Shown here one piece after another: positions 17,152 through 26,941 of a DNA stretch of 64,000 bases. The notes below the pieces were generated by a model, which searched no databases, was not told the origin of the DNA, and saw only the letters and a list, made by a program, of their open reading frames with translations. How positions within the stretch are numbered: the stretch's first letter is position 1; every line of letters starts with the position of its first letter. Position numbers and translations under genes: made by a program. Where the stretch lies: assembly GCA_038238185.1 (NCBI GenBank), contig JBBRXY010000005.1, positions 12,432 to 76,431 of the forward strand, read 5' to 3'. This stretch comes from DATAQC01 sp038238185 (GTDB lineage: Bacteria > Actinomycetota > Acidimicrobiia > Acidimicrobiales > AC-14).

Positions 17152-17801
17152 TCGAGGACGGTGCCGAGTCTTTCGGCCAGGGAGTCGTGGTCGGCGCGCA
17201 GGCGGTCGAACTCCTCCCGCAACGTGGCCACGGTGACCTCCAGGGTGTCGATTCGCTCGGAGCGGGAGGTGCGCACCGCCTCGGTGACCGGCAGGCCGCT
17301 GTCGGGCGGGACGTCGCCGCTGAGAAGGTGGCCCCAACGGGATTCCTTCTGGCCCGGCGAACGCCCGAGGTGCACGACCATGGGCTCGGGCCGACACGCC
17401 AGCCGCTCCAGTACTGGGCCCATCTCTTCGAGGTCGGCGAAACGGTGGATCCGTTCGGTGCGGGTCCGTAGCTCGGCCGTCGTCTGGGCGCCCCGCAGCA
17501 TGAGGACGCCGAGCAGGGCGAGCTCGGCCTCGCCGAGTCCCCACGCCTCGTCCAGTACGTGTCGGTACTTGTCGGCCCGGTTCGATCGGCTGTAGACGAC
17601 CCTCAGCAGACCCTCTCCCTTGAGGTTCTCGATGGAGTTCCCCACGGTCGCCTCAGTGAGGGTGACCACGGGCCACCGGTTGGTCGTCTGGTTGCACGCG
17701 CTGAGCAGGGCGTTCATGGTGAGCGGGTAGTTGTCCGGCGTCGTGCGTTCCTTCTCCAGCAGGCACCCGAGCACGCGCAGCTGGACGGGGGTCAGTTCCA
17801 T
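17148..17801 (-). CDS. YceH-like DUF480 protein (two winged-helix domains)
   Basis: Member of the DUF480/YceH family, whose biochemical role is not established. The N-terminus ELTPVQLRVLGCLLEKERTT and YPLTMNALLSACNQ-TNR form the first winged helix. SNRADKYRHVL and LGEAELALLGVLMLRGAQT begin the second. A C-terminal coiled coil (TSRSERIDTLEVTVATLREEF, given in parts: SERIDTLEVTVATLREEF) closes the 217-residue protein. Convergent with gatD; single gene. Confidence 0.85.
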   Translation of the reverse strand: MELTPVQLRVLGCLLEKERTTPDNYPLTMNALLSACNQTTNRWPVVTLTEATVGNSIENLKGEGLLRVVYSRSNRADKYRHVLDEAWGLGEAELALLGVLMLRGAQTTAELRTRTERIHRFADLEEMGPVLERLACRPEPMVVHLGRSPGQKESRWGHLLSGDVPPDSGLPVTEAVRTSRSERIDTLEVTVATLREEFDRLRADHDSLAERLGTVLD

Positions 17802-17852
17802 CGGCGATCAGCCTACGGCGCCAACCTCCCCGGCCACCGCCGTCGCCCCCGG

Positions 17853-17858
17853 TAGCTT
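17853..17858 (+). promoter_or_regulatory. -10 element of a predicted leaderless promoter
   Basis: TAGCTT followed by exactly 6 nt and the GTG start at 17865. The same spacing recurs before 31130, 32266, 32299 and 58171. Confidence 0.5.
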
Positions 17859-17864
17859 TCTGGC

Positions 17865-18770
17865 GTGCACCCAGGCATGGTCGTTCGACTGGAGGTCATC
17901 GGCCTGAGCGCAGCCTCGGCGCTGATGCTCGCCCTGACCTCGGTGCTCCAACAGCGGGCGGCCTCCAAGGTCTCGCACCACAAGTCGATGCGGGTCGGGC
18001 TGGTCACCGAACTCATCCGACGGCCGTTATGGGTGATGGGCGTCGTCACCGACATCCTGGCCTACCTCCTCCAGTTCCTAGCCCTGCGCCGAGGGTCGCT
18101 GCTCGTGGTCCAGGCCATCCTGGTCACCGGCCTGCTCTTCGCCATCCCGCTCGGTGCGGCGATGTCGCATCGTCGCCTGTCGCGTCAGGACTGGCTGGGC
18201 ACCGTGGCGGTGGTGAGCGGGCTGGTGGTGTTCCTGGCCACCGCCGAGCCCACCCGCGGTCGACCCCACCCGAGCGCCATGGGCTGGACGGTTTTGCTCG
18301 CCCTGATCGGCGCCGCCGTCGTCGTGCTGGTCGTGTTGGCCCCACCGGAACCGGGCAAGCGACGGGCCATGTTCCTGGGGTCGGCGTGCGGCATCCTGTT
18401 CGGGCTGAATGCCGCCCTCACCAAGGCGTGCGCCAACCTGCTCGACCACGGGGTGGAGCGGCTTCTCCTCTCGTGGCAACTCTGGGTGCTGGTGGCGGCG
18501 GCCAGCTACGGCTTCCTCCTGTCCCAGAGCGCCTTCCAGGCCGGCCCGTTGGAAGCCTCGCTGCCGGTGCTCACGATCAGCGACCCGCTCATCAGTGCCG
18601 GGATCGGTCTTGGCTTCCTCCACGAGGCCATCGCCGATCGTCCCGGGGCCCTGTTGGTGGAAGTGGCCGGGGTCGCCATGATGGTGGTCGGCGTGTTCCT
18701 CCTGGCCCGCTCACCGTTGATCCTGGAGGGGGCGGCGGACCCGGGCGCCGGGCCCCCTGCCGACCCGTAG
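17865..18770 (+). CDS. EamA/DMT-like membrane transporter
   Basis: Ten-helix small-molecule permease of the drug/metabolite-transporter superfamily; substrate unknown. The 301-residue protein alternates hydrophobic segments with short loops. It has LTSVLQQRAASKVSHHKSMR after helix 1 and paired inverted halves, the second ending in TISDPLISAGIGLGFLHEAI, a typical EamA sequence. GTG start at 17865 fits a leaderless promoter; ATG at 17877 is the alternative. It is 49 nt upstream of a phosphatidyltransferase gene, which has its own likely -10 (TAGAAT, 18768-18773). Confidence 0.75.
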   Translation: MHPGMVVRLEVIGLSAASALMLALTSVLQQRAASKVSHHKSMRVGLVTELIRRPLWVMGVVTDILAYLLQFLALRRGSLLVVQAILVTGLLFAIPLGAAMSHRRLSRQDWLGTVAVVSGLVVFLATAEPTRGRPHPSAMGWTVLLALIGAAVVVLVVLAPPEPGKRRAMFLGSACGILFGLNAALTKACANLLDHGVERLLLSWQLWVLVAAASYGFLLSQSAFQAGPLEASLPVLTISDPLISAGIGLGFLHEAIADRPGALLVEVAGVAMMVVGVFLLARSPLILEGAADPGAGPPADP

Positions 18771-18819
18771 AATCGGCCGTGTCGGGCGCAGCCACGCCCT
18801 CGTCGAGTGTGGGAGATGC

Positions 18820-19611
18820 ATGCCGGGCACAGACCGGGGCCCGCTGCGGACCCTCACCGGGTGGATGATCGGCCCCTTCGGGCTCAAGGACGTCTTCACC
18901 CTCGTCAATCTCATCAGCGGGGTGGTAGCCATCCACTACGCCCTGAACGGAGAGCCCCGCAACGCCGGGTACGCGGTGATCGCCGGCTTCGTGTTCGGAG
19001 ATCTCGTTGACGGTGCCGTCGCCCGTGCTACCCGCACCGGCAACCGCTTCGGCTCCCAGTTCGACACCATCACCGACCATTTCGTGCACATCATGGTGCC
19101 CGGCCTGGTGCTGTACACGGTCTATGACCGGGCCGGTCACGCCACGCTCGGACTCGTCGCCCTGGGCCTGTTGGTGGCCGGCGCGAGCATCCGCCACGCC
19201 CTGTTCGCGGTGGTCCCTTTCGACTTCCCCCTCTGCTGGTGCGGGCTGCCACGCACGATCGTGGGCTTCTGCGCCCTCGCCTACCCGCTGTCGCACGTGT
19301 TCCCCCACATGCCTGCCCCCTACCTCACCGGCACGATCATGGTCGCGAGCCTGAGCGTGCTGAGCGTGGTCCCCGTGCCGTACATGACCCACCGAGGCGA
19401 ACGGGCGCTGCAGTGGTACGTGAAAGCAGGGATCGTTGCCTTCGTCGCCACCTTCCCGCTGGTGTTCCTGTTCGCCCGGAGCTACTTCTTCGACTCCGTG
19501 CTCATCTGGTTCTTCGGCTTCGCCATCGCCGGCTGGTCGACCGTGCACCCCAACGAGCGGAAGCAGTTCCGGGCCGAATACCGCCGCTGGTCGGCCGAGG
19601 TGAAGGTGTAG
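18820..19611 (+). CDS. CDP-alcohol phosphatidyltransferase
   Basis: Integral membrane enzyme of phospholipid head-group synthesis. It has the complete signature D-x2-DG-x2-AR-x8-G-x3-D-x3-D in GDLVDGAVARATRTGNRFG followed by SQFDTITD. About eight hydrophobic segments lie in 263 residues. Closest functional group is probably phosphatidylserine synthase-like, but the alcohol acceptor cannot be read from sequence. Start ATG has GGGAG 5 nt upstream. Confidence 0.88.
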   Translation: MPGTDRGPLRTLTGWMIGPFGLKDVFTLVNLISGVVAIHYALNGEPRNAGYAVIAGFVFGDLVDGAVARATRTGNRFGSQFDTITDHFVHIMVPGLVLYTVYDRAGHATLGLVALGLLVAGASIRHALFAVVPFDFPLCWCGLPRTIVGFCALAYPLSHVFPHMPAPYLTGTIMVASLSVLSVVPVPYMTHRGERALQWYVKAGIVAFVATFPLVFLFARSYFFDSVLIWFFGFAIAGWSTVHPNERKQFRAEYRRWSAEVKV

Positions 19612-19720
19612 CGCCCTACGGGGGGTATTTTCAGGTGGAGAGGATCTCGTGGTCCTTCCCCTCGTCGGTACCGAAGATGGCATCGAACCGTTCGCGACCG
19701 ATCCATAGATCAGCACGCTT

Positions 19721-20845
19721 CTAAGCGAAGAAGGACTCGACGGCGTCGCAGACCCGGTCGACAACGGCTTCGGGCATGCCCGAGTGCAGGGGAAGCGACA
19801 CGACCTCGGCCGCAGCCCGCTCGGTGACGGTGAGATCGCCCCGGCGGCACGGTTGGAACAGGGTCATCGTGTGGGCCGGAGTCCAATGGATGCCGGTGTC
19901 GACGCCGAGGGCGGCCAGATGGTCGCGGAAGGCGTCGCGCAGGCCACCGCTGACCCGGACGTAGAAGAGGAAGGGGTTGAGCCGGCTCACGTCGGCTGCC
20001 GGCACGGACACGCCCTCGAGGTCCTCGAGGCGCCCGGTGTACTGGTTGCAGGCGGCCTGACGGCTGGAACGGATCCAGTCGAGCTTGCCCAGCTGGGCCA
20101 GACCGATGGCGGCGTGGACGTTGGACAGGTGATAGCGGAAACCCGGGGCGGTGGCGTCGTAGCTCCACAGACGGGCGTTCTGGTAGGTGACCTCCACGGG
20201 CAGGGTCGAGCCCAGCACCCGCATCTCCCGCCCCCGGGCCAGCTCCTCGTCGGTCCGGACGAGCACCACGCCGGCGTCGATGCACGACACCGCCTTGACG
20301 GGATCGAAGCTGAACATGCAGATGTCGGAGAAGCTCCCCACCATGGCCTCGCCGTCGGCCGCGCCGAAGGAGTGGGCGGCGTCGTGGACGACCCGCAGAT
20401 CGTGGATGCGCGCGACCTCGTCGAGGGCCTTGTGATCGTAGAGATGGCAGCCGTAGTCGATGGGAATCACGGCCTTGGTACGGCGCCCGACGAGCTCGGC
20501 GGCGCGGTCGATGTCGATGCAGAGGGTGACGTCGTCGATGTCGCACAGGACCGGGTCGGCACCCACGGCCAGGATGGCCTGAAGGTCGGCCAAGTGGGCG
20601 AAGGAGGGGACGATCACCTCGTCGCCGGGGCCCACCCCGGCCAGGAGCAGGCCCAGGTGAAGGGCGGCGTAGCCCGTGCTGACGGCCATGACCCGGCGGG
20701 AGTCGGCATCGACCGTCTTCTGGACGGCCAGCTCGAACTCCTCGACGCAGCTGCCCATCCCGAGCCAGCCGTGGCGGAGGGCCGAGGAGGCGGCCTCGAC
20801 CTCCTCCTCCCCGATCAGCGGCTTGTAGATGGGGATTCGGTCCAT
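19721..20845 (-). CDS. DegT/DnrJ/EryC1 family PLP aminotransferase
   Basis: Sugar-aminotransferase-type fold-I PLP enzyme. Motifs: IPIYKPLIGEEEVEAASSAL, STGYAALHLGLLLAGVGPGDEVIVPSF (quoted in parts: STGYAALHLGL and GPGDEVIVPSF), VHDAAHSFGA and the PLP lysine region FSFDPVKAVSCIDAG. ATG at 20845 with GGAGG 4 nt upstream is preferred to the upstream ATG at 20896. Product about 374 residues. It stands alone, with no neighbouring sugar-nucleotide genes, so its substrate is undetermined. Confidence 0.85.
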   Translation of the reverse strand: MDRIPIYKPLIGEEEVEAASSALRHGWLGMGSCVEEFELAVQKTVDADSRRVMAVSTGYAALHLGLLLAGVGPGDEVIVPSFAHLADLQAILAVGADPVLCDIDDVTLCIDIDRAAELVGRRTKAVIPIDYGCHLYDHKALDEVARIHDLRVVHDAAHSFGAADGEAMVGSFSDICMFSFDPVKAVSCIDAGVVLVRTDEELARGREMRVLGSTLPVEVTYQNARLWSYDATAPGFRYHLSNVHAAIGLAQLGKLDWIRSSRQAACNQYTGRLEDLEGVSVPAADVSRLNPFLFYVRVSGGLRDAFRDHLAALGVDTGIHWTPAHTMTLFQPCRRGDLTVTERAAAEVVSLPLHSGMPEAVVDRVCDAVESFFA

Positions 20846-21076
20846 TAGGCCTCCACGTTCACAGGCAGCTCGCATGATCCGGCCTGTCGTCTCCATGATG
20901 CCGAGTTCTCCCTACACAGCCTCGATCGCAGCCCCACCCCGGGGCCAATGGACATTTCGGCCGGGGGGCCCGACTCCACCAGCGGGGGCGGCCCGAGGCG
21001 GCATCGTCGATCCCAAGATTGTGACAGAGGCTGAAGGTACCCGGGCTCAACGGCCGGTCCGGCCCTCGATCGGCCG

Positions 21077-21529
21077 TCAAAGGAGCGGGCCAGGGGCCTC
21101 GGGAGGGGCCTCGAGGATCACCACGGGGATCTTCCGCTCGGTCTTTCGCTGGTAGGCGTCATACCCGCTGTAGGCCTCGACGACCCCGGGCCACAGCTCG
21201 GCCTTCTCGTCGTCACCGGCGATGCGGGCCAACATGGGCCGGTCACGACCGGCCATGGTGACGGTGACGTGAGGATCGTCCCGCAGGTTGAGATACCACG
21301 CCGGATGCCGATCGTCGCCGCCGAAGGAGGCGACCAGCACGATCCTGTCGTCGTCGTGGACAGGCGAGGTCAGCATGGTGGAACGCTGCTTGCCGCTCCT
21401 GCGCCCGATGGTCGAGAGAATCACCACCGGCATCCCCCCCGCCCGGCCCAGCAGGCGGCCCTTGCTCGCCCGAAAGATCGCTTGGTGGACACCCGTTCCG
21501 GCTTTGAAGAGCCCGTCTTTGAGCCTCAC
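21077..21529 (-). CDS. Deazaflavin (F420)-dependent nitroreductase-family protein
   Basis: Ddn/DUF385-like split-barrel protein (150 residues). Motifs VVILSTIGRRSGKQRSTMLT and ASFGGDDRHPAWYLNLRDDP followed by VTVTM are the family signature. F420 dependence is inferred from family. The gene has no operon partner. Confidence 0.85.
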   Translation of the reverse strand: MRLKDGLFKAGTGVHQAIFRASKGRLLGRAGGMPVVILSTIGRRSGKQRSTMLTSPVHDDDRIVLVASFGGDDRHPAWYLNLRDDPHVTVTMAGRDRPMLARIAGDDEKAELWPGVVEAYSGYDAYQRKTERKIPVVILEAPPEAPGPLL

Positions 21530-21643
21530 GGCAGCCAGGTTACCGAGGCGCCCGCGGCTCTCGGGTGCTGCTCTCCATCCTGGGCTGATGGGAGCTCGTT
21601 GGACGAGCTCGTCTACATCGGTCTGCGCCCCACCCGTAGCGCT

Positions 21644-22120
21644 TCAGGCTCGGCGGTAGAACGTGGCCTGCCAACGTCCCGTCAGCGGCGTCGTGGCCAC
21701 CCGCTCGGCGGCACCGATCAACCAGGTTGCTACTTCGCCGGGGTCGGCGCCGTCCTCCACCGTGGCGACCACGCCACGGGCCCGATGATCCTGGGTCACC
21801 CTCCACCCCTCCGGCATCGCCATTCCGCTTTCGGCCAGTCGGGCCACGACCCGCTTTCCGGCCGAGTGCTGAAGGCCCACCGTGGTGGGCTCGAACCCGT
21901 CGCCCTTGGCCTTTCCGGGCACCCAGGTCGCCAGCAAGGCTTCCGGCCCCCGGGCCCCCATGAACGCCAACAGTCCCTGGCGGGGCGGCTCGACACCGTC
22001 GGGCAGCACCGGCGCGATGTTCACCCACCCGTCGCGGGCCACCTCCATGCGCCTCATGCGGGCGACCAGCTCCGCCCGGTCGTCGGCGCGAAAGGTGATT
22101 TCCTCCGACTCGGCAGCCAT
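21644..22120 (-). CDS. Conserved hypothetical protein (158 aa)
   Basis: Not recognised. Soluble, no signal peptide or membrane segment. It begins AAESEEITFRADDRAELVAR and contains a basic patch GFEPTTVGLQHSAGKRVVARL and a Trp-rich C-terminus (ATWLIGAAERVATTPLTGRW). It lies 6 nt from the end of the lipoate-ligase-like gene on the same strand and is probably cotranscribed with the HNH and ligase genes. Coding is supported by strand continuity and codon bias, not by homology. Confidence 0.6.
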   Translation of the reverse strand: MAAESEEITFRADDRAELVARMRRMEVARDGWVNIAPVLPDGVEPPRQGLLAFMGARGPEALLATWVPGKAKGDGFEPTTVGLQHSAGKRVVARLAESGMAMPEGWRVTQDHRARGVVATVEDGADPGEVATWLIGAAERVATTPLTGRWQATFYRRA

Positions 22121-22126
22121 CGTTCG

Positions 22127-22864
22127 TCAGACGCTACTCAGCCGGCGCACGAACACATCCTCGACAGCACCGGCAGTCGGGCCCGGGAGCCCGGCGCTTC
22201 CGCCGATGTCGGCGATCCCGGCAGCCACCCCGGCCAGGTCCCGCTCGGCTTGGCCCTGCGGCCTGCTGCCGAGGTGCAAAAGGCCGAGGATGGGAGCGGG
22301 GTCCCAATGCAGGAGCGCAGCGCAGTGGAACAGGGCCCCGGCGCGGGTCCGCCGCTGGCTGATCCCGACGACCTTGGCCCCCCCGACCCGCACCTCCCCG
22401 GGCCCCAGGCCGGCGAAGCACACCAGCGACGACCACGGTGAGGCCAGGAACGGGCCGTCATAACAGTCGGCGCCGACCCCGAGCTCGGCGAGGGCGTCCA
22501 CCCAGACCCGGCCCAACCAGTTCGCCGCCCGACCCACGTCGCGGTCCCACAGGGTGTCGTCGGCGGGCACGAACACGTCGACCCAGACCGCGTCGCCAGT
22601 GCCGACGAGGACCGCTCCCCCGCCGCTCCGGCGTCGCACCACCGACACATCCGACGCTTCGACCGCCACCTGGTCGACCACCTCGGGGGGTTGCGTGCTG
22701 CCCAACACGAGGGCCGCCCCGCTGGCCCTGACCAGACGCGCGGCGGGAACAGGAGTCGGCGGCCATGGCTCCCTGTGGGCGTCATCGGCCTGGCCCCACC
22801 ACCCCTCGACCCTCCAGCGCCCGACCGATGCCACATCGCGGCGACCGGCGATCGCCGACACCAT
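22127..22864 (-). CDS. Lipoate-protein ligase A-like (BPL/LplA fold) protein
   Basis: Biotin/lipoate ligase-fold protein of 245 residues. It has VVRRRSGGGAVLVGTGDAVW (equivalent of RRxSGGGAV) and GGAKVVGISQRRTRAGALFHC (quoted as GGAKVVGISQRR), containing the lysine that contacts the acyl-adenylate. It lacks the C-terminal accessory domain, so it could be an octanoyl/lipoyl transferase. Start ATG 22864 is 2 nt after the HNH stop; the longer open frame lies within the HNH gene. Confidence 0.75.
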   Translation of the reverse strand: MVSAIAGRRDVASVGRWRVEGWWGQADDAHREPWPPTPVPAARLVRASGAALVLGSTQPPEVVDQVAVEASDVSVVRRRSGGGAVLVGTGDAVWVDVFVPADDTLWDRDVGRAANWLGRVWVDALAELGVGADCYDGPFLASPWSSLVCFAGLGPGEVRVGGAKVVGISQRRTRAGALFHCAALLHWDPAPILGLLHLGSRPQGQAERDLAGVAAGIADIGGSAGLPGPTAGAVEDVFVRRLSSV

Positions 22865-22866
22865 GA

Positions 22867-23376
22867 TCAGGCCGACAGGGCAGCACCGGAGCGGAGGTAC
22901 GGCGCCCAGTGCGGGTGCACCGTCCCGACGGCCACGATGATCCAGGTGAGCTCCTGAGGGGCGACGGGGCGGCGTCGCAGCGTGAGCGCGGTCTCGTGGA
23001 CCAGGCGGTCCTCCTTGCGGGTGTTGCAGGGGCGGCAGGCGGCGACCACGTTCTCCCAGGTGTGGGGTCCACCGCGACTGCGGGGAATCACGTGGTCGAT
23101 GTTCTCCGCCGCCCCGCCGCAGTACTGACACCGATGGTCGTCACGAGCGAAGACGGCGCGGCGGTTGAGGGCGGCGCGGGCCCGGAACGGCACCTTCACG
23201 AAATAGGTGAGCCGGATCACCGACGGTTCCGGCAGCACGGCCCGTTCGGAGTGGAACTCGTGGTCGGTGGCGTGCAGGACCTCGGCCTTCTCCCTCAGCA
23301 CCAGCACCAGCGCCCGACGAGCCGACACCACGCAAAGCGGCTCGTACGACGCGTTGAGCACCAGCGCCTTCGACAT
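22867..23376 (-). CDS. HNH endonuclease
   Basis: 169-residue protein of the actinobacterial housekeeping HNH type. It begins KALVLNASYEPLCVVSARRA; the zinc/HNH core is CQYCGGAAENIDHVIPRSRG followed by GPHTWENVVAACRPCNTRK. Both CxxC pairs and the catalytic DH are present. Its cellular role is unknown. Two nucleotides upstream of the ligase-like gene. Confidence 0.88.
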   Translation of the reverse strand: MSKALVLNASYEPLCVVSARRALVLVLREKAEVLHATDHEFHSERAVLPEPSVIRLTYFVKVPFRARAALNRRAVFARDDHRCQYCGGAAENIDHVIPRSRGGPHTWENVVAACRPCNTRKEDRLVHETALTLRRRPVAPQELTWIIVAVGTVHPHWAPYLRSGAALSA

Positions 23377-23476
23377 CAGGGTGTCGGTCCGGCTCCGGTC
23401 ACCGCGGTTGCTGGTGGCTCAACCATCGGCTGAGGGTATCGCGCCACAGGGTGTCACCCGGGTGCGCCGCCCCATG

Positions 23477-23716
23477 TCAGCCCTTGCGGCACCATTCCAA
23501 CCAAGCCACCACGTCGGCGGGTTCAGGCGCGTGGTCGGGATCTCCATAGGCGGTGCGGGCACGGAACCGCAGCCACTGAGCGTCAGGGATCGGCACCGGC
23601 GGCCAACGATGCCACCAGCCCGGCCGGGCCAGGCGGCGGACCTGGACCAACGCCGTCGGCCAGAGACTGGGCCGGGCGGCCACGGCCATCACGACCGGCC
23701 AACCACCCGAGCTCAC
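23477..23716 (-). CDS. Conserved small hypothetical protein (79 aa)
   Basis: Short gene immediately after the ROK kinase: GTG at 23716 overlaps its stop (GTGA). The product contains RPSLWPTALVQVRRLARPGW, WHRWPPVPIPDAQWLRFRA and ends ADVVAWLEWCRKG. The PDxxWLRFR...TAYG and VVxWLxWCR pattern resembles a small uncharacterised actinobacterial family. The longer open frame upstream is antisense-like sequence inside the kinase. ATG at 23689 is an alternative start. Function unknown. Confidence 0.7.
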   Translation of the reverse strand: MSSGGWPVVMAVAARPSLWPTALVQVRRLARPGWWHRWPPVPIPDAQWLRFRARTAYGDPDHAPEPADVVAWLEWCRKG

Positions 23717-24615
23717 CGGGCCGGCACCAGCTGGTCGATCCCCCGCCACCCGACCGCGGCTGCGCCGACGAGAGGCCCGAGGTCGCCCAGTCCCGCAGGG
23801 ACGATGCGGGTACCGGCCGAGAAGTCCAGGCAGGCGGAGCGGTCGACCTCGGCCTGGGCCCCGATGAAGAAGCGGTCGCCGAACCCAAGGGCGACGGAGC
23901 CCGCCACCACAGCAAGGCGCAGGTCGCAAAGGTTGGCAACCGACGCCACCGCCCGACCGACGAGGACGGCGGTCCGGTCGACCACGTCGCCGCCGGCCTC
24001 GGCCGCAGGCCGGCCGGTGATAACGGCGATGGCAGTGCCCGACGCCTCGGCCTCCAGGCAGCCGTGGGCCCCGCACCGGCACGACCGGCCGTCCGGCACG
24101 ACGATCAGGTGGCCGATATGGCCGGCGTTGCCCCCGGCACCGTCGAGGAGGCGGCCGTCGAGCACGATGCCGCCACCCACGCCCGTCGAGACCACCATGG
24201 CCAGATAGTTGTCGCATCCGGCGGCGGCGCCGCGCCACCCCTCGCCCAGGGCCAACGCCTTGGCGTCGTTGTCGACAAAGGTCGCCAGGCCGGTGACCCC
24301 GGCGAGACGGGACCCGATCGGGTAGTCCCGCATCGACGGGATATTGAGCGGTGACACCTCGTCACCTCCCGCGCTCATGGGACCGCCGCAGCCCACACCG
24401 CACACGACCACGTCGTTGCCGGCGGCAGGAACTACCCTGGCGACTACGGACAGAATCTCGTCCATCACCTCCTCGGCGTCGTCGGACTGCGGAGTGGGTG
24501 CCGCAGCCCTGGCCATGACGTCGCCCTCGGCCGTCACGATGGCCGCGGCCACCTTGGTGCCCCCCACGTCGATCCCCAGTGCCACCTCGATGACCGCAGG
24601 GTAGGCGGTCACCAC
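23713..24615 (-). CDS. ROK-family sugar kinase (probable glucokinase)
   Basis: Cytosolic ATP-dependent hexokinase-fold kinase, 300 residues. Phosphate-binding LGIDVGGTKVAAAIV, sugar-binding NDAKALALGEGWRGA, catalytic STGVGGGIVLDG with GGNAGHIGHL, and the ROK zinc motif CRCGAHGCLEAEASG are present. Glucokinase is the likely activity, but specificity cannot be assigned. A second ROK gene lies at 39491. Confidence 0.88.
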   Translation of the reverse strand: MVTAYPAVIEVALGIDVGGTKVAAAIVTAEGDVMARAAAPTPQSDDAEEVMDEILSVVARVVPAAGNDVVVCGVGCGGPMSAGGDEVSPLNIPSMRDYPIGSRLAGVTGLATFVDNDAKALALGEGWRGAAAGCDNYLAMVVSTGVGGGIVLDGRLLDGAGGNAGHIGHLIVVPDGRSCRCGAHGCLEAEASGTAIAVITGRPAAEAGGDVVDRTAVLVGRAVASVANLCDLRLAVVAGSVALGFGDRFFIGAQAEVDRSACLDFSAGTRIVPAGLGDLGPLVGAAAVGWRGIDQLVPAR

Positions 24616-24677
24616 CGGGACGGCCTCTGGTCGACCCGAGGGACCCTCTCCAGATGTGACCGAACTCGAGAAGCCGT

Positions 24678-25700
<1,023 letters not shown>

Positions 25701-25705
25701 CGCCA

Positions 25706-26941
25706 GTGCCTACCCGGCGCGGCTGGACCATGGTGGTCGGCGGGGCGACCCTGCTCGCCACCGGCCGGGTGTTCGGCATCTTCGAGCTGTTCGTCCTGGG
25801 GGCCGGCGCCGCCGGCCTGCTGGCCGTCGGGGCAGTCACCGTCCTACGACGCCAGGTCGACCTCGACGCCACCCGGAGCGTGCACCCGGCGCGCATCCAC
25901 GTGGGCGCCGACAGTCGGGTGGAGTTGTGTGTCACCAATCAGGCTCACCGGGCATCGCCCGTGGTTGCCGTGCGTGACACCCTGGCCCTCGTGCCGCCGC
26001 CCGGCGACGGCAACGCCGGCACCCGGGCGATCGGGCGCCGCCAGGCCCGGTTCCTCGTCGCCCCCCTCGCGGCCGGCGGACAGGACCGGGCCAGTTATCG
26101 GCTCCCCGCCGAGCACCGGGGCATCTTCGCCGTCGGCCCCCTGCGGGCCGAGGTGAACGACGCCTTCGGGCTGTGGTCGAAGGTCACGACGATCGCGCCG
26201 GCGATCGAGCTCACCGTGTACCCGGCGGTGGAGACGCTGGTGTCGGCAGTGCACACCCAGGGCGACGACCCAACCTCGGGTGCCCCCCGGCCGGCCACCG
26301 TCGGACCCACCGGCGAAGACCTCTACGGCCTGCGGCCGTACGAGGTGGGCGACGATCTCCGCCGCGTGCACTGGCCGTCCACCGCCCGCACGGGTGAGCT
26401 CGTCGTCCGCCAACTCGAGCTGCCGTGGCAGGGACGGGCCACCGTGCTCCTCGACGTCAGGACCACCGCCCACACCGACACCACCCTGGAGGCGGCCGTG
26501 TCGGCAGCTGCGAGCATCCTGGCCGCGGCGTGGGGCGAAGGGGCCCTCGTGCGCCTGACCACCACCGACGGCACCGACTCGGGTTTCGCCGCCGGCCACA
26601 CCCATTTCGACGCCGTCATGGAGCATCTGGCCGTGGTCGGACCAGGACGGGCCGACGGCCTCGATGCCGTGGTGGGCGGACTGCACCGGGCCGGCAACGG
26701 GGGCAGCCTCACCGTCATCACCACTGCGGCCGCCCACGACTCCGACCTCGACCTGATGGCCGGCCTGCACGGCCGGTTCGCCACTCCCACCATCGTGGTG
26801 GTGGACGGGGCGGCCGGCCCCGCTGCTCCTGCGCGTCAGCCCATGGGGACGACCATCGTGCGGGTGCGGGCGGGCACCACCCTGGCTCCGGCCTGGAACC
26901 GCATCTTCGCCGCCCCCCTCAGGGCATCAAGTTGGCAGTGA
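25706..26941 (+). CDS. DUF58-domain protein
   Basis: 411-residue membrane-associated protein encoded 5 nt after moxR. Two N-terminal hydrophobic segments (TMVVGGATLLATGRVFGIFE and LFVLGAGAAGLLAVGAVTVL) are followed by a beta-rich region and the DUF58 core GEDLYGLRPYEVGDDLRRVH then WPSTARTGELVVRQLE. A von Willebrand factor A-like fold is usual for the C-terminal part. GTGA overlap with the transglutaminase gene shows an operon. The upstream part of the long open frame is a shadow of moxR. Confidence 0.88.
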   Translation: MPTRRGWTMVVGGATLLATGRVFGIFELFVLGAGAAGLLAVGAVTVLRRQVDLDATRSVHPARIHVGADSRVELCVTNQAHRASPVVAVRDTLALVPPPGDGNAGTRAIGRRQARFLVAPLAAGGQDRASYRLPAEHRGIFAVGPLRAEVNDAFGLWSKVTTIAPAIELTVYPAVETLVSAVHTQGDDPTSGAPRPATVGPTGEDLYGLRPYEVGDDLRRVHWPSTARTGELVVRQLELPWQGRATVLLDVRTTAHTDTTLEAAVSAAASILAAAWGEGALVRLTTTDGTDSGFAAGHTHFDAVMEHLAVVGPGRADGLDAVVGGLHRAGNGGSLTVITTAAAHDSDLDLMAGLHGRFATPTIVVVDGAAGPAAPARQPMGTTIVRVRAGTTLAPAWNRIFAAPLRASSWQ